Made by a program: the position numbers and the translations under genes. This document shows positions 35,073 through 42,741 of a DNA stretch of 64,000 nt, piece after piece. This stretch comes from Betaproteobacteria bacterium (GTDB taxonomy: Bacteria > Pseudomonadota > Gammaproteobacteria > Burkholderiales > SHXO01): the NCBI GenBank assembly GCA_025356655.1, contig JANXRW010000126.1:1-64000 (forward strand), given 5' to 3'. Below the pieces are notes generated by a model. The model worked only from the letters and a program-made list of their open reading frames with translations. It was not told the DNA's origin and did not search any database. Position 1 is the stretch's first letter. Each line of letters opens with the position of its first letter.

Positions 35073-36227
35073 TTAGGCGGCCTGGGGGGAAGGCGTCGCT
35101 GGCATCAGGCTTTGCGCGCGTTTGTCCAGCCACCAGCCGTACTGCATCGGCCAGTCGCCGAAATTGTTGTCCACGCCCAGCACGCGCTGGGCATGCAGGG
35201 CCCAATGGGGGTCGTAGAGGGCCTCGCGGCCCACGGCGATGAGGTCGGCCTGCCCCCTGCGCAGGATTTCCTCGGCCTGCGTGGCCTCGAGGATCAGCCC
35301 CACGGCCATGGTGGTAACCCTGGCCTCCTGGCGAATTCGTTCGGCGAAGGGCACCTGGAAGCCGGGGCCGCGCTTAATGCGTGCTGCCGTTGCCGAGCCC
35401 GCTAGGCCGCCGGAGGAGACATCGAGGACGTCTACGCCCACCTGGGCCAGGCGGCCGGCGAGGATGACGGACTCCTCCACGCTCCAGCCACCGTCGAGCC
35501 CGTCTGTGGCCGAAATTCGGAAGAACAGCGGGCGCTCCTGCGGCCAAACATCGCGAACCGCCGCGGCAACCTCCAGGGCCAAGCGCAGCCGCCCCTCGAG
35601 ACTGCCCCCGTAGCCGTCGGTGCGATGGTTTGACAGCGGCGAGAGGAATTCGTGAAGCAGGTAGCCGTGCGCGCCGTGCACCTCCACCACATCGAAACCG
35701 GCCGCCAAGGCACGGCGGGCCGCAGCACGGAAATCGGCCTTAAGACTCTCGATGTCCTCGACGGTGAGTTCGTGCGGCATCAGCCAGCCCTCGCCCAGGG
35801 GCAGGGCGCTCGGGGCGACCACGCCCCAGGCGTCGTCCCCGCGTGCGAGGTCGGCTGCATCCAGGGGTCCATTGCCGTACCAGGGGCGTTGCATGCTCGC
35901 TTTGCGGCCCGCGTGGGCCAGCTGGACCGCGGCGCGCGCGCCGTGGCCCTGAAGGAATTCCACGATGCGGGCGAGCGGGGCGATCTGCTCGTCACACCAC
36001 AGACCGAGGTCGCCGTGGGTGATGCGGCCGTGCTCCTGCACCGCCGTTGCCTCCGTGAAGATCAGGCCAGCGCCACCGAGGGCGAACTGGCCGAGGTGCA
36101 CCAAGTGCCAGTCGGTGGCTGAGCCGTCCGGGCTGGAATAGGTGCACATCGGAGAGATGACCACTCGGTTGCGCAGTTCGAGGCCGCGCAAGGCGATGGG
36201 GTTGAAGAGCAGGGGCGATTGCTGCAT
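35073..36227 (-). CDS. Old yellow enzyme family NADPH:flavin oxidoreductase
   Basis: The 384-residue FMN enzyme belongs to the YqjM/XenA class of old yellow enzymes. These reduce activated C=C bonds or nitro compounds. It has VVISPMCTYSSPDGSATDWH (with the class Cys), AAVQLAHAGRKAS, VVEVHGAHGYLLHEFLSPLS (substrate His-x-x-His region) and a C-terminal ADLIAVGREALYDP. It starts 11 bp after nikR and is followed by the VOC gene. The physiological substrate is unknown; the operon suggests handling of reactive carbonyl compounds. Confidence 0.9.
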   Translation of the reverse strand: MQQSPLLFNPIALRGLELRNRVVISPMCTYSSPDGSATDWHLVHLGQFALGGAGLIFTEATAVQEHGRITHGDLGLWCDEQIAPLARIVEFLQGHGARAAVQLAHAGRKASMQRPWYGNGPLDAADLARGDDAWGVVAPSALPLGEGWLMPHELTVEDIESLKADFRAAARRALAAGFDVVEVHGAHGYLLHEFLSPLSNHRTDGYGGSLEGRLRLALEVAAAVRDVWPQERPLFFRISATDGLDGGWSVEESVILAGRLAQVGVDVLDVSSGGLAGSATAARIKRGPGFQVPFAERIRQEARVTTMAVGLILEATQAEEILRRGQADLIAVGREALYDPHWALHAQRVLGVDNNFGDWPMQYGWWLDKRAQSLMPATPSPQAA

Positions 36228-36238
36228 GGATCGTTTCC

Positions 36239-36709
36239 TCAGGTACGGGGATGACTGTGGACGTGGTGGTAGACGTGGCCGGGATCGTGGGCGTGCGCGG
36301 CGTCATCGATCTCCACGGGTACGAGGTTGAGGCGTCCGTGGCGCACCCCCGGCTCGGCGATGAGGGTGTTGGCCAAGCGGCTCACTTCGGCGGTGGCGCC
36401 GCGGAGCATCAAGGTCTCCATGCAGCTGTCGTGGTCTAGATGGACATGCATGGAGGAGAGTACGAGTTGGTGACTCGCGTGCTGCAGTTCGGTCAGGCGC
36501 TCGGCCAAATCGCGCGCGCGGTGGTCATAAACGTAGCTCAGGGCCGCCACGCAATGGGGCGCTTCCCCTCGGGTGAGGCGGTCGCTCTCCAACTGCTCGC
36601 GCAGCATGTCGCGCACGGCTTCCGAGCGGTTCTGGTAGCCACGCCGCCGGATGAGCTCATCGAACTGCTGGGCCAGATCCTGGCCAAGCGAGATGGTGAA
36701 ACGCTCCAT
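36239..36709 (-). CDS. nikR: Nickel-responsive regulator NikR
   Basis: The 156-residue protein has an N-terminal ribbon-helix-helix (MERFTISLGQDLAQQFDELI then NRSEAVRDMLREQL) and a C-terminal ACT-like nickel domain. The square-planar nickel ligands are present: His77, His88, His90 and Cys96 (in SSMHVHLDHDSCMETLMLRG). A histidine-rich tail (seven His in the last 21 residues) extends beyond the usual end. NikR normally represses nickel uptake genes, but none lies beside it. Instead it heads an operon with an old yellow enzyme and a VOC protein. No clear NikR palindrome was found in the 142-bp gap upstream. Confidence 0.93.
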   Translation of the reverse strand: MERFTISLGQDLAQQFDELIRRRGYQNRSEAVRDMLREQLESDRLTRGEAPHCVAALSYVYDHRARDLAERLTELQHASHQLVLSSMHVHLDHDSCMETLMLRGATAEVSRLANTLIAEPGVRHGRLNLVPVEIDDAAHAHDPGHVYHHVHSHPRT

Positions 36710-36851
36710 GGAAATCCCACAAGGTTTCTAGATTGGGAATGGTAGCGTAAAAACCCGGCCCCACACCGACCGCCGTCGAGCCTGCCTCGGCGCGCCCGGA
36801 ATTGGCCTACCATCAGCCCGCCCGACTTCCGACCAACGTGTTCAGCCGCCC

Positions 36852-38278
36852 ATGACCAACGCACTTTCTCAGGCACCCGCGCCCCCGTCTTTGCCGCTTT
36901 CCCTGTCGCAGGAACTCTCCATCTGGGCGCGCGCCATGTGCTTTGAGGATTTGCCCGCTGAGGTGATCCGCGACACGCGCCTGCGGGTACTCGATGTCAT
37001 TGGCCTCGCACTGGCTGGCTAGGGCACGGATTTCGGACGCTCGGTGCGCGCCGCCGTTCGCGCGTTGCACTCGCCCGGCGCCTGCCATATTCTCGGCACC
37101 GGCGACGCCTGCAGCGTCGTTGGCGCAGCCCTGGCCAACGGGGCCTTGTCTCAGGCGCTCGAGTATGACGACACGCACAACCGCTCCATCGTCCACATGA
37201 GCTCCCCGGCCGTGGCCGCCGCCCTGGCGCTGGCGCAGACGCGGCCAGTGCGGGGGCGCGAACTGATCACCGCAGTGGCGCTGGGCAACGAAATTTCTTG
37301 CCGCATCGGCAGCATCGCACCGGGCCAGTTTCACCGGCGCGGATTTCACCCGACGGGGCTGTTCTCTACCTTCGGTGCCACTTAGCTTGCCGCTCGCCTG
37401 CTCGGACTGGACGTGGCGCAAATGACCAAGGCCGCTGGGATTGCCGGCAGCTTCGCCTCGGGTCTGTTGGAGTGCTGGGTCGACGGCACCCAGTCGAAGT
37501 TCCTGGATCCGGGCCGGGCCGCCCAGGCGGACGTGAGTGCCGCAACCTTGGCGCAATGCGGCGCCACCGGGCGGCGCGAGGTGATCGAAGGGCGCTTCGG
37601 GCTGTGCGCTCTCACCTATAGGACGAGGGCGTGGCGCTCGATTATAGGCAGGTCCTGCGTGGCCTGGGTAAGCACTGGAAGAGCCAGTTGGCCTCCTTCA
37701 AGCCGTTCCCGGTCGCGCACGTGGTGCATCCCTGCATCGACGCCCTTTTGCGGCTGCGCGCCCGGCACGGCATCGCGCCTGCCGCGGCGCGCCGGATCCT
37801 GTGTCCCGTGGCCGAGTACATCGTGGGCATCGTCTGCGAACCTACGGCGGAGAAGCGTCGCCCGCTGTCGGACTCCCACGGCCGGGTGAGTTTGCAGTAC
37901 ACGCTGGCCGAGGCCCTGGTACGCGGGCGCATCGGGCGTGACGCCTACGCGCCACAGACCCTGGTCGACCCCGTGGTATCGGCGCCGGCGGACCGCGTGG
38001 AGCACCGCATTGACCCGAGCTTCCCGGGGCCGGAGCGCTTCCAGGCGCAGATTACGGTGGAACTGCATGACGGCACGGTGTACGGGGAGGTGGATGCGCA
38101 CAACCGGGGTTCGGCCGCGAACCCGATGAGTCTGGAGGAACTGACGGTGAAGTTCGACGAGAACGCCGCGCAACTGCTCACTCCCGCTCAGCGTAAGGCC
38201 CTGGTGCAGGCGGTGTTGGGGCTAGACGGACTGGCTGATGCCGCGCAGCTGGTGCGCTTGGTCCGCAACACCGCATGA
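36852..38278 (+). pseudogene. MmgE/PrpD-family protein, disrupted by two amber codons and a frameshift
   Basis: About 475 codons of an MmgE/PrpD-type protein (2-methylcitrate dehydratase/aconitate-decarboxylase-like) can be followed in pieces. The first frame reads LSQELSIWARAMCFEDLPAE to a TAG at 37020-37022. It then continues through LEYDDTHNRSIVHMSSPAVA and GFHPTGLFSTFGAT to a second TAG at 37383-37385, and on to about 37617. A one-base deletion near there (CTATAGGAC) moves the rest into another frame. From GTG 37631 this runs LDYRQVLRGLGKHWKSQLAS, KPFPVAHVVHPCIDALL, to 38278. The 3' end still overlaps the next gene by ATGA, showing that it was part of an operon. Confidence 0.87.
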
Positions 38279-39060
38279 CACTGGCCGGTCACCACGCCCT
38301 CGTCACGGGCTCCACCGGCGGCCTGGGTTGGGCTATCGCCGCGCGGCTCGCGGTGGCAGGCTGTGAGGTGGTCCTCCATGGGCTGGAGCCGGAGACCGAT
38401 TGGGAGCCGCGGCGGGCGGCGATGGAGCAAGCGCACGCGGTGCGCGTTGCCTACCTGCGCGCCGAGCTGTCCGAGCCGCAGGGCATACTGGAACTCGTCC
38501 GGCGCGCGACCGAGCGCATGGGGCCGCTCGATATTCTCGTCAACAATGCCGCGGTGCGCCACTTCGCACCCGTGGAGTCTTTCCAAATCGAGCACTGGGA
38601 CCGGGCACTGGCGCTGAATCTCTCCGCGCCCTTCCATTGCATCCGCCTTTTACTGCCAGGCATGCGCGCCGCGGGTTGGGGCCGCATCCTCAATCTGTCC
38701 TCCATCTACGGCACCCGTGGTGCGGTCAATCGGGTGGACTACGTAACGACCAAGGCCGGCCTGCTGGGACTCACCCGGTCAGTGGCGCTGGAAACCGCAG
38801 GCACCGGTATCACCTGCAATGCCCTGTGCCCGGGTTCAGTGGAGACCCCGGACATCGCCGCCCGCGTGGACGCGCTCGCGCGAAGCGAAAACCTCCCCCG
38901 GGCGGAGGCAGTGAGCCGCTTCCTCACCGGGAAGCAACCCAGCGGCCGCTTCGTGGAGGCTACTCACGTGGCCGAACTCGTGCTCTTCCTGTGTTCGGAA
39001 GCCGCCACCGACATCACCGGCGCGATGCTGCCCATGGACGGTGGCTGGCTCGCGAGCTAG
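38275..39060 (+). CDS. Short-chain dehydrogenase/reductase, 3-hydroxybutyrate dehydrogenase-like
   Basis: The 261-residue classical SDR has the cofactor motif VTGSTGGLGWAIAARLA, the structural motif LVNNAAVRHF, the catalytic Ser in LNLSSIYG and the YVTTK active site. The C-terminal PMDGGWLAS closes the fold. The sequence GRFVEATHVAELVLFLCSE resembles 3-hydroxybutyrate dehydrogenases, but substrate assignment is weak. The gene overlaps the broken MmgE/PrpD gene and appears intact. Confidence 0.87.
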   Translation: MTLAGHHALVTGSTGGLGWAIAARLAVAGCEVVLHGLEPETDWEPRRAAMEQAHAVRVAYLRAELSEPQGILELVRRATERMGPLDILVNNAAVRHFAPVESFQIEHWDRALALNLSAPFHCIRLLLPGMRAAGWGRILNLSSIYGTRGAVNRVDYVTTKAGLLGLTRSVALETAGTGITCNALCPGSVETPDIAARVDALARSENLPRAEAVSRFLTGKQPSGRFVEATHVAELVLFLCSEAATDITGAMLPMDGGWLAS

Positions 39061-39067
39061 GGCGAGC

Positions 39068-41194
39068 TCAGAAGCGTAGCGCTAGCGTGACGCGGATCTG
39101 GCGCGGCTCGGCCGGGTGGAAGTGGATGTCATTGACGCCGGAGTTGGCGCCTAAGCCCAGGTTGCAGCCCGCACTGGCGGGGTCACTGCGCAGGCAGGAA
39201 GCGTAGTAGTAGGCGATGTTCCAGGGCTTGTTGTTGAACAGGTTGAGCACATCGAGGTGCAGGTTCCAGCCATGGTCCAGCCGGTAGCCCGCGCGCAGGT
39301 TCACGATGCTGCTCGCCCGCGAGCGCACGCGGTTGTCCTCCACGAGCGGGCCCGGAGAGAAATAGCGCAGTTGCCCACTGGCCGACCAGCGGCCCAGGTC
39401 CTTCACCCCGGCGCCCAACTCTGCGACCAAGGGTACGGAATTGGGGATACGGTCTCCTGCGGGATCGTTGCCGGTGAAGCGCGCTTTGGTTGCGCTCAGT
39501 TCGGCATTGATGAAGAGCCAGGGCAGGGGGCGGAAGATGTTGATCCATTCGACGCCCGTGCGACGACTCGGAAAGGACGGCTCCGTGGTGCCCGCATCCC
39601 CGGTGAAGAGTAACTCCGAGTCCTGGGTCATGATGAAGCAGGCGAGCGAGCTCTGTAGGCCGGGGACGGCTTCCGATTTCAGGCCTAGCTCCGCGCCGCG
39701 GGTGCGCACCAAGGGCGTCACGGGGTCGACCGGCGCCAGCGTGTTGGGGTCTGTCTGAATGACCGTGCCGCGCGCATCATTGCTGTGGAAGCCGTAGCCG
39801 GCGTTGGCGAAGAGTTCAGTGTGCCTCCAGGGGCCGAAGATCACGCTGAACTTGGGCGAGCCCATACCCGCCGAGCGCTGGCCACTATTGGCCGAAATAG
39901 CCAAGTCGTTCACCCTGAATCGGTAACGGTCCAGGCGCGCGCCGAGCACGCTGCGCAGCCAGGGCGTCCACTGCACGCTGTTCTCGTAGAACACCGCCGC
40001 GCTGCCTTCCTTGACCTGATCCTGGCGCACCAGCGTGAGCAACTGGCGGGCTTGCGTGTCGTACAGGCCCACTCGGATGTCATCGAAGCGCGTCTGCACG
40101 CCGACGCGGTGCGTGACCTCCAGGGAGCCCAGCCGCCCCCCCCAACTCAGGGTTGGCCGAAGCCCCAGGACGGTGCGCCGGTCCTGTTGGTGGAACTGGT
40201 CGCCGTTCACCTGGTCACGCAGAAAGTAGTCGAAGTTGTTGAACAGGTCGAGTTGGTAATTAATGACGAAGGCATCCAGGCTCGCCTGCAAGTTCGGCAG
40301 CCCGGTGAGCGGGGTTCGGCCCTGGTAGGAGAGGCTGTAGCGCTGGGTGTTACCACCGTCGGTGGGGTCGATCTGGCCGAAGGGGGAGATCAGCCCCTGT
40401 TGCACTGCCCGCAGCGGAATCTGGTCATTGGAGTTCCAGCGTGCCTCGTAGGCCATGCCCGTTACATTGAACCCGCGTTGCGCGTCGCCCTCGCTGTAGC
40501 GCAGCACGCCATTGTATTTGCGCAGGTTCTCCGGGTTCTCCCAGGGTCCATTTGCGTGCTGGGCCTCAACGGCCAGGAGCAAATTGCCGGCAGCCAGACT
40601 GGGTGAAGCCGCCACCAAGGTGCGGCCGAAACGGTGATTGCCCACGGTGAAGGAGGCCAGTGGGCCTGGGAGCCGATCGACGTACTCGATGTGGGCGGCG
40701 CCGGTGCTGGCAAAATCCCCCTCCTCGGCGTAGTAGGGCCCCTTGCGGAAATCCACGTGGTCGACGAGTTCCGGGATGAGGAGGTTTAGGTCAGAGTAAC
40801 CCTGCCCGTGCGCATGGGTGGGGAGGTTCACGGGCATGCCATTCAAAAAACTGGCGAAGTCCGTTCCGTGGTCCAGGTTGTAGCCCCGCAGGAAGTACTG
40901 GTTGGCCTTGCCGCTACCGCTGTGCTGGGTCACCACCATGCCGGGAACCAGTTCTAACACCTCGCCGGGACGCTGGATCGGACGATCCTCAAGGGCCGCC
41001 GCGTTGATGACGCCAGCGCTGGCGGTGTCAGTGGTCCCGACGGCATTTTCGAAGTTCCCACGCACGGTGACCTCGCCACTCTCGGGAACTGCGGCGCCCT
41101 GTGCGGAGCCCACCAACAGGCAGATCCATGCGACGAGACCGCGGCAGCCTGCCGGAAGGAGGCGAAAGTAGAGTGGCGTCATGGCAGTTCTCAT
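39068..41194 (-). CDS. TonB-dependent outer-membrane receptor
   Basis: The 708-residue receptor has a signal peptide (LVAWICLLVGSAQGAAVP), a possible TonB box near EVTVRG and a plug domain (VLELVPGMVVTQHSGSGKAN, YFLRGYNLDHGTDFASFLNG). A 22-strand-type barrel follows, ending IRVTLALRF. NVTGMAYEARWNSNDQIPLR is typical of a broad subgroup without a known ligand. It imports a metal chelate or similar solute. Neighbouring genes give no firm substrate; nikR nearby and the Cys-cluster module at 10 kb make a metal conceivable. It is convergent with the SDR gene. Confidence 0.92.
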   Translation of the reverse strand: MRTAMTPLYFRLLPAGCRGLVAWICLLVGSAQGAAVPESGEVTVRGNFENAVGTTDTASAGVINAAALEDRPIQRPGEVLELVPGMVVTQHSGSGKANQYFLRGYNLDHGTDFASFLNGMPVNLPTHAHGQGYSDLNLLIPELVDHVDFRKGPYYAEEGDFASTGAAHIEYVDRLPGPLASFTVGNHRFGRTLVAASPSLAAGNLLLAVEAQHANGPWENPENLRKYNGVLRYSEGDAQRGFNVTGMAYEARWNSNDQIPLRAVQQGLISPFGQIDPTDGGNTQRYSLSYQGRTPLTGLPNLQASLDAFVINYQLDLFNNFDYFLRDQVNGDQFHQQDRRTVLGLRPTLSWGGRLGSLEVTHRVGVQTRFDDIRVGLYDTQARQLLTLVRQDQVKEGSAAVFYENSVQWTPWLRSVLGARLDRYRFRVNDLAISANSGQRSAGMGSPKFSVIFGPWRHTELFANAGYGFHSNDARGTVIQTDPNTLAPVDPVTPLVRTRGAELGLKSEAVPGLQSSLACFIMTQDSELLFTGDAGTTEPSFPSRRTGVEWINIFRPLPWLFINAELSATKARFTGNDPAGDRIPNSVPLVAELGAGVKDLGRWSASGQLRYFSPGPLVEDNRVRSRASSIVNLRAGYRLDHGWNLHLDVLNLFNNKPWNIAYYYASCLRSDPASAGCNLGLGANSGVNDIHFHPAEPRQIRVTLALRF

Positions 41195-41328
41195 GGGCGC
41201 GGCGGCACGCCACGGTCCCGGCGGTCAATGGAGGGGGGTAGGAAGTTTGGGAAAGTTATCTTACAAATGACTCCACGTCAACGCCAGGGACGCCGACTGC
41301 GGGTACCGGCCCCGCGGCGCTGCGTCGA

Positions 41329-42150
41329 TCAGTCCGCCCCAGACGGGGGCGTGGGGCGCAGGATCCCCAACACGAGGCCCACGATGTTGAGTCCACTGGT
41401 GAGCGAAGCGCCCGCGGCGGGCCGTGCCAACAAGAACTCTTGGCCCCCTGGCGGCGGGTTGTCGCAGCTGGCCCGCCAGTCCTCACCCTCCGGCCGCAGC
41501 CGGCGGATCAGAAGTTGCGGCGAGAGGCCGAAGCGCAGCAGGTGTATGCCCCCGGGGACGGCTTCGGCGGGGCGGCGCAGGAACAGCACCCGGTCACCGG
41601 CGCGAACAGCGGGCACCATGTCGTCGCTGGAAGCGGTGGTCCAGCCCAAGCTCCCCGTGCCGTCGTATTGGGGATAGAGCTCCTGGCGGATGAATCCCTG
41701 GGAGAGCGCTAAGTCGGGCGGGCGCGCGCTGTCGTCCGCGGCGTCGCTACCGTGCACCGGTCGTAGCCGGGCGACGTCCCCGCCCTGGAGCGCCCGGGTG
41801 TCAGCAAGCTTCCCCAGGTCGAGGAACGTGGGGTCGACGCCGCGCAGCAGGCGCTGCGGGGAAACGCCCAAGACCTCGATAAGTTCCACGAACTTATCCA
41901 TGGCGGGGAGTGCCACGCCGGAGAGCCATTTGCGCGGGGCGGTCTCGCCCACGCCAAACCGGCGCGCTAGCCAGGCGACGCGCCCCACGCCCCGAGGCGG
42001 AACGGCCGGAAGCCGATCCAGAGCGGCGTCGAGTTCGCGGGAGAAGGTCTCCCGGATCGCCGTGAGGTCGCGACCGGTACGCGCGCGCACCGGCGCCGGC
42101 GTCCGGCGTGGGATGTCCTTTCCGGGTTTGTCCGCGGTGTCCTCGTTCAT
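41329..42150 (-). CDS. XRE/S24-type repressor without the Ser-Lys catalytic dyad
   Basis: The 273-residue protein resembles phage CI-type repressors. An N-terminal helix-turn-helix (VAWLARRFGVGETAPRKWLS, about residues 57-77) is followed by an S24/LexA-like C-terminal domain. In cleavable members the nucleophile is the Ser of a G-x-S-M motif; here the equivalent is SSDDM, with Asp177 in its place. The general-base Lys is replaced in LLIRRL by Arg. The fold signature MVPAVRAGDRVLF remains. It should therefore bind DNA and dimerise but not self-cleave. It is divergent from flhD, and palindromes lie over the intervening promoter. No other phage genes are nearby. Confidence 0.85.
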   Translation of the reverse strand: MNEDTADKPGKDIPRRTPAPVRARTGRDLTAIRETFSRELDAALDRLPAVPPRGVGRVAWLARRFGVGETAPRKWLSGVALPAMDKFVELIEVLGVSPQRLLRGVDPTFLDLGKLADTRALQGGDVARLRPVHGSDAADDSARPPDLALSQGFIRQELYPQYDGTGSLGWTTASSDDMVPAVRAGDRVLFLRRPAEAVPGGIHLLRFGLSPQLLIRRLRPEGEDWRASCDNPPPGGQEFLLARPAAGASLTSGLNIVGLVLGILRPTPPSGAD

Positions 42151-42191
42151 CGCCCGGCTATTTCCTTGAGTATCAGCAGGTCAATCCCGAT

Positions 42192-42270
42192 GGTACCGTA
42201 TAAATGATCAATAAATCAAATGCATAAATAATTAACGTTCCATGGGTACCGACACAGTACCAATGGTACT
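42192..42270. promoter_or_regulatory. Cluster of GGTACC-type palindromes, likely operators of the divergent repressor
   Basis: Three related sites occur within 80 bp: GGTACC at 42192-42197, GGTACC at 42245-42250, and the perfect palindrome AGTACCAATGGTACT at 42256-42270. The last overlaps by one base the -35 of the flhD promoter. The first lies in the AT-rich upstream region of the repressor gene. A rolling set of dyads between a helix-turn-helix gene and its divergent neighbour is the usual operator layout. Confidence 0.6.
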
Positions 42271-42298
42271 TGACAACCTTTCAATAGCCTTTTACAGT
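42270..42298 (+). promoter_or_regulatory. Strong sigma-70 promoter of flhD-flhCC
   Basis: TTGACA (42270-42275, exact consensus), 17-bp spacer, TACAGT (42293-42298). The expected start of transcription near 42305 leaves a leader of about 150 bases before flhD. A palindrome ends at the first base of the -35, a position suited to repression. Confidence 0.75.
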
Positions 42299-42318
42299 TC
42301 TTTCAACTTCTGCGCCGT

Positions 42319-42406
42319 CCGGAGCTTGCTCCGGGGGCCTGAGGCGAGGATCTGCCCGCGGTGGTCAGTGCTGCGGGCGCGTCACCCCACAACAAACCGC
42401 AGCACT
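42319..42406 (+). promoter_or_regulatory. Structured 5' leader of flhD
   Basis: The leader contains a tight hairpin CCGGAGC-TT-GCTCCGG (42319-42334). It also has a perfect 10-bp stem AGTGCTGCGG/CCGCAGCACT (42367-42376, 42397-42406) with a 20-base, A/C-rich loop. The E. coli flhDC mRNA also has a long leader controlled by CsrA and small RNAs; a similar role here is inference. Confidence 0.5.
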
Positions 42407-42456
42407 CCGGGAGACCCCCTTTGGGCCGGAGCGCGCTGACCTATCTGGAGCGGCCC

Positions 42457-42741
42457 ATGCCCGACGATCTGGCTCACCTGAACCTCACCTTTTTGGCGGT
42501 GGCGCGCGAATTTGCGCGCAGCCATCCCGAGGAGGCATTCATCCGCCTTGGCCTGGATCGGGAGGCTTGCGCCCTGCTGGCCAACCTGTCCCTGCCCGAT
42601 CTGCAGCGCTTGGCTCGCAGCGGGGCGCTGATCTTCCGGCTGGCGCAGAGTCCCGGTCAGCTGGCCGCCAATCTCACTTTGGCCCGACGCGACCCGCTGC
42701 TCTCCGAAGTCCACCTTCTGCTCAGTGCGGAGCCGGCGTGA
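42457..42741 (+). CDS. flhD: Flagellar master regulator subunit FlhD
   Basis: The 94-residue protein aligns with FlhD. AHLNLTFLAVAREFARSHPE then AFIRLGLDREACALLANLSL and PDLQRLARSGALIFRL match the E. coli INLSYLLLAQRL, FRLGI and [20 protein letters not shown] segments. FlhD forms the FlhD4C2 activator of flagellar class II genes. It is about 25 residues shorter at the C-terminus than the E. coli protein. ATG 42457 follows a GGAG and starts where homology starts. Its TGA overlaps the GTG of the FlhC gene (GTGA). Confidence 0.9.
   Translation: MPDDLAHLNLTFLAVAREFARSHPEEAFIRLGLDREACALLANLSLPDLQRLARSGALIFRLAQSPGQLAANLTLARRDPLLSEVHLLLSAEPA

Noticed and set aside
31291..38278. Genuine amber recoding in this organism
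   Set aside because: The MmgE/PrpD gene also has a frameshift, and intact genes such as flhB use TAG as their normal stop; kept only as a low-cost check.
41329..42150. Prophage remnant around the S24-type repressor
   Set aside because: No integrase, structural phage genes or attachment repeats are visible on either side.
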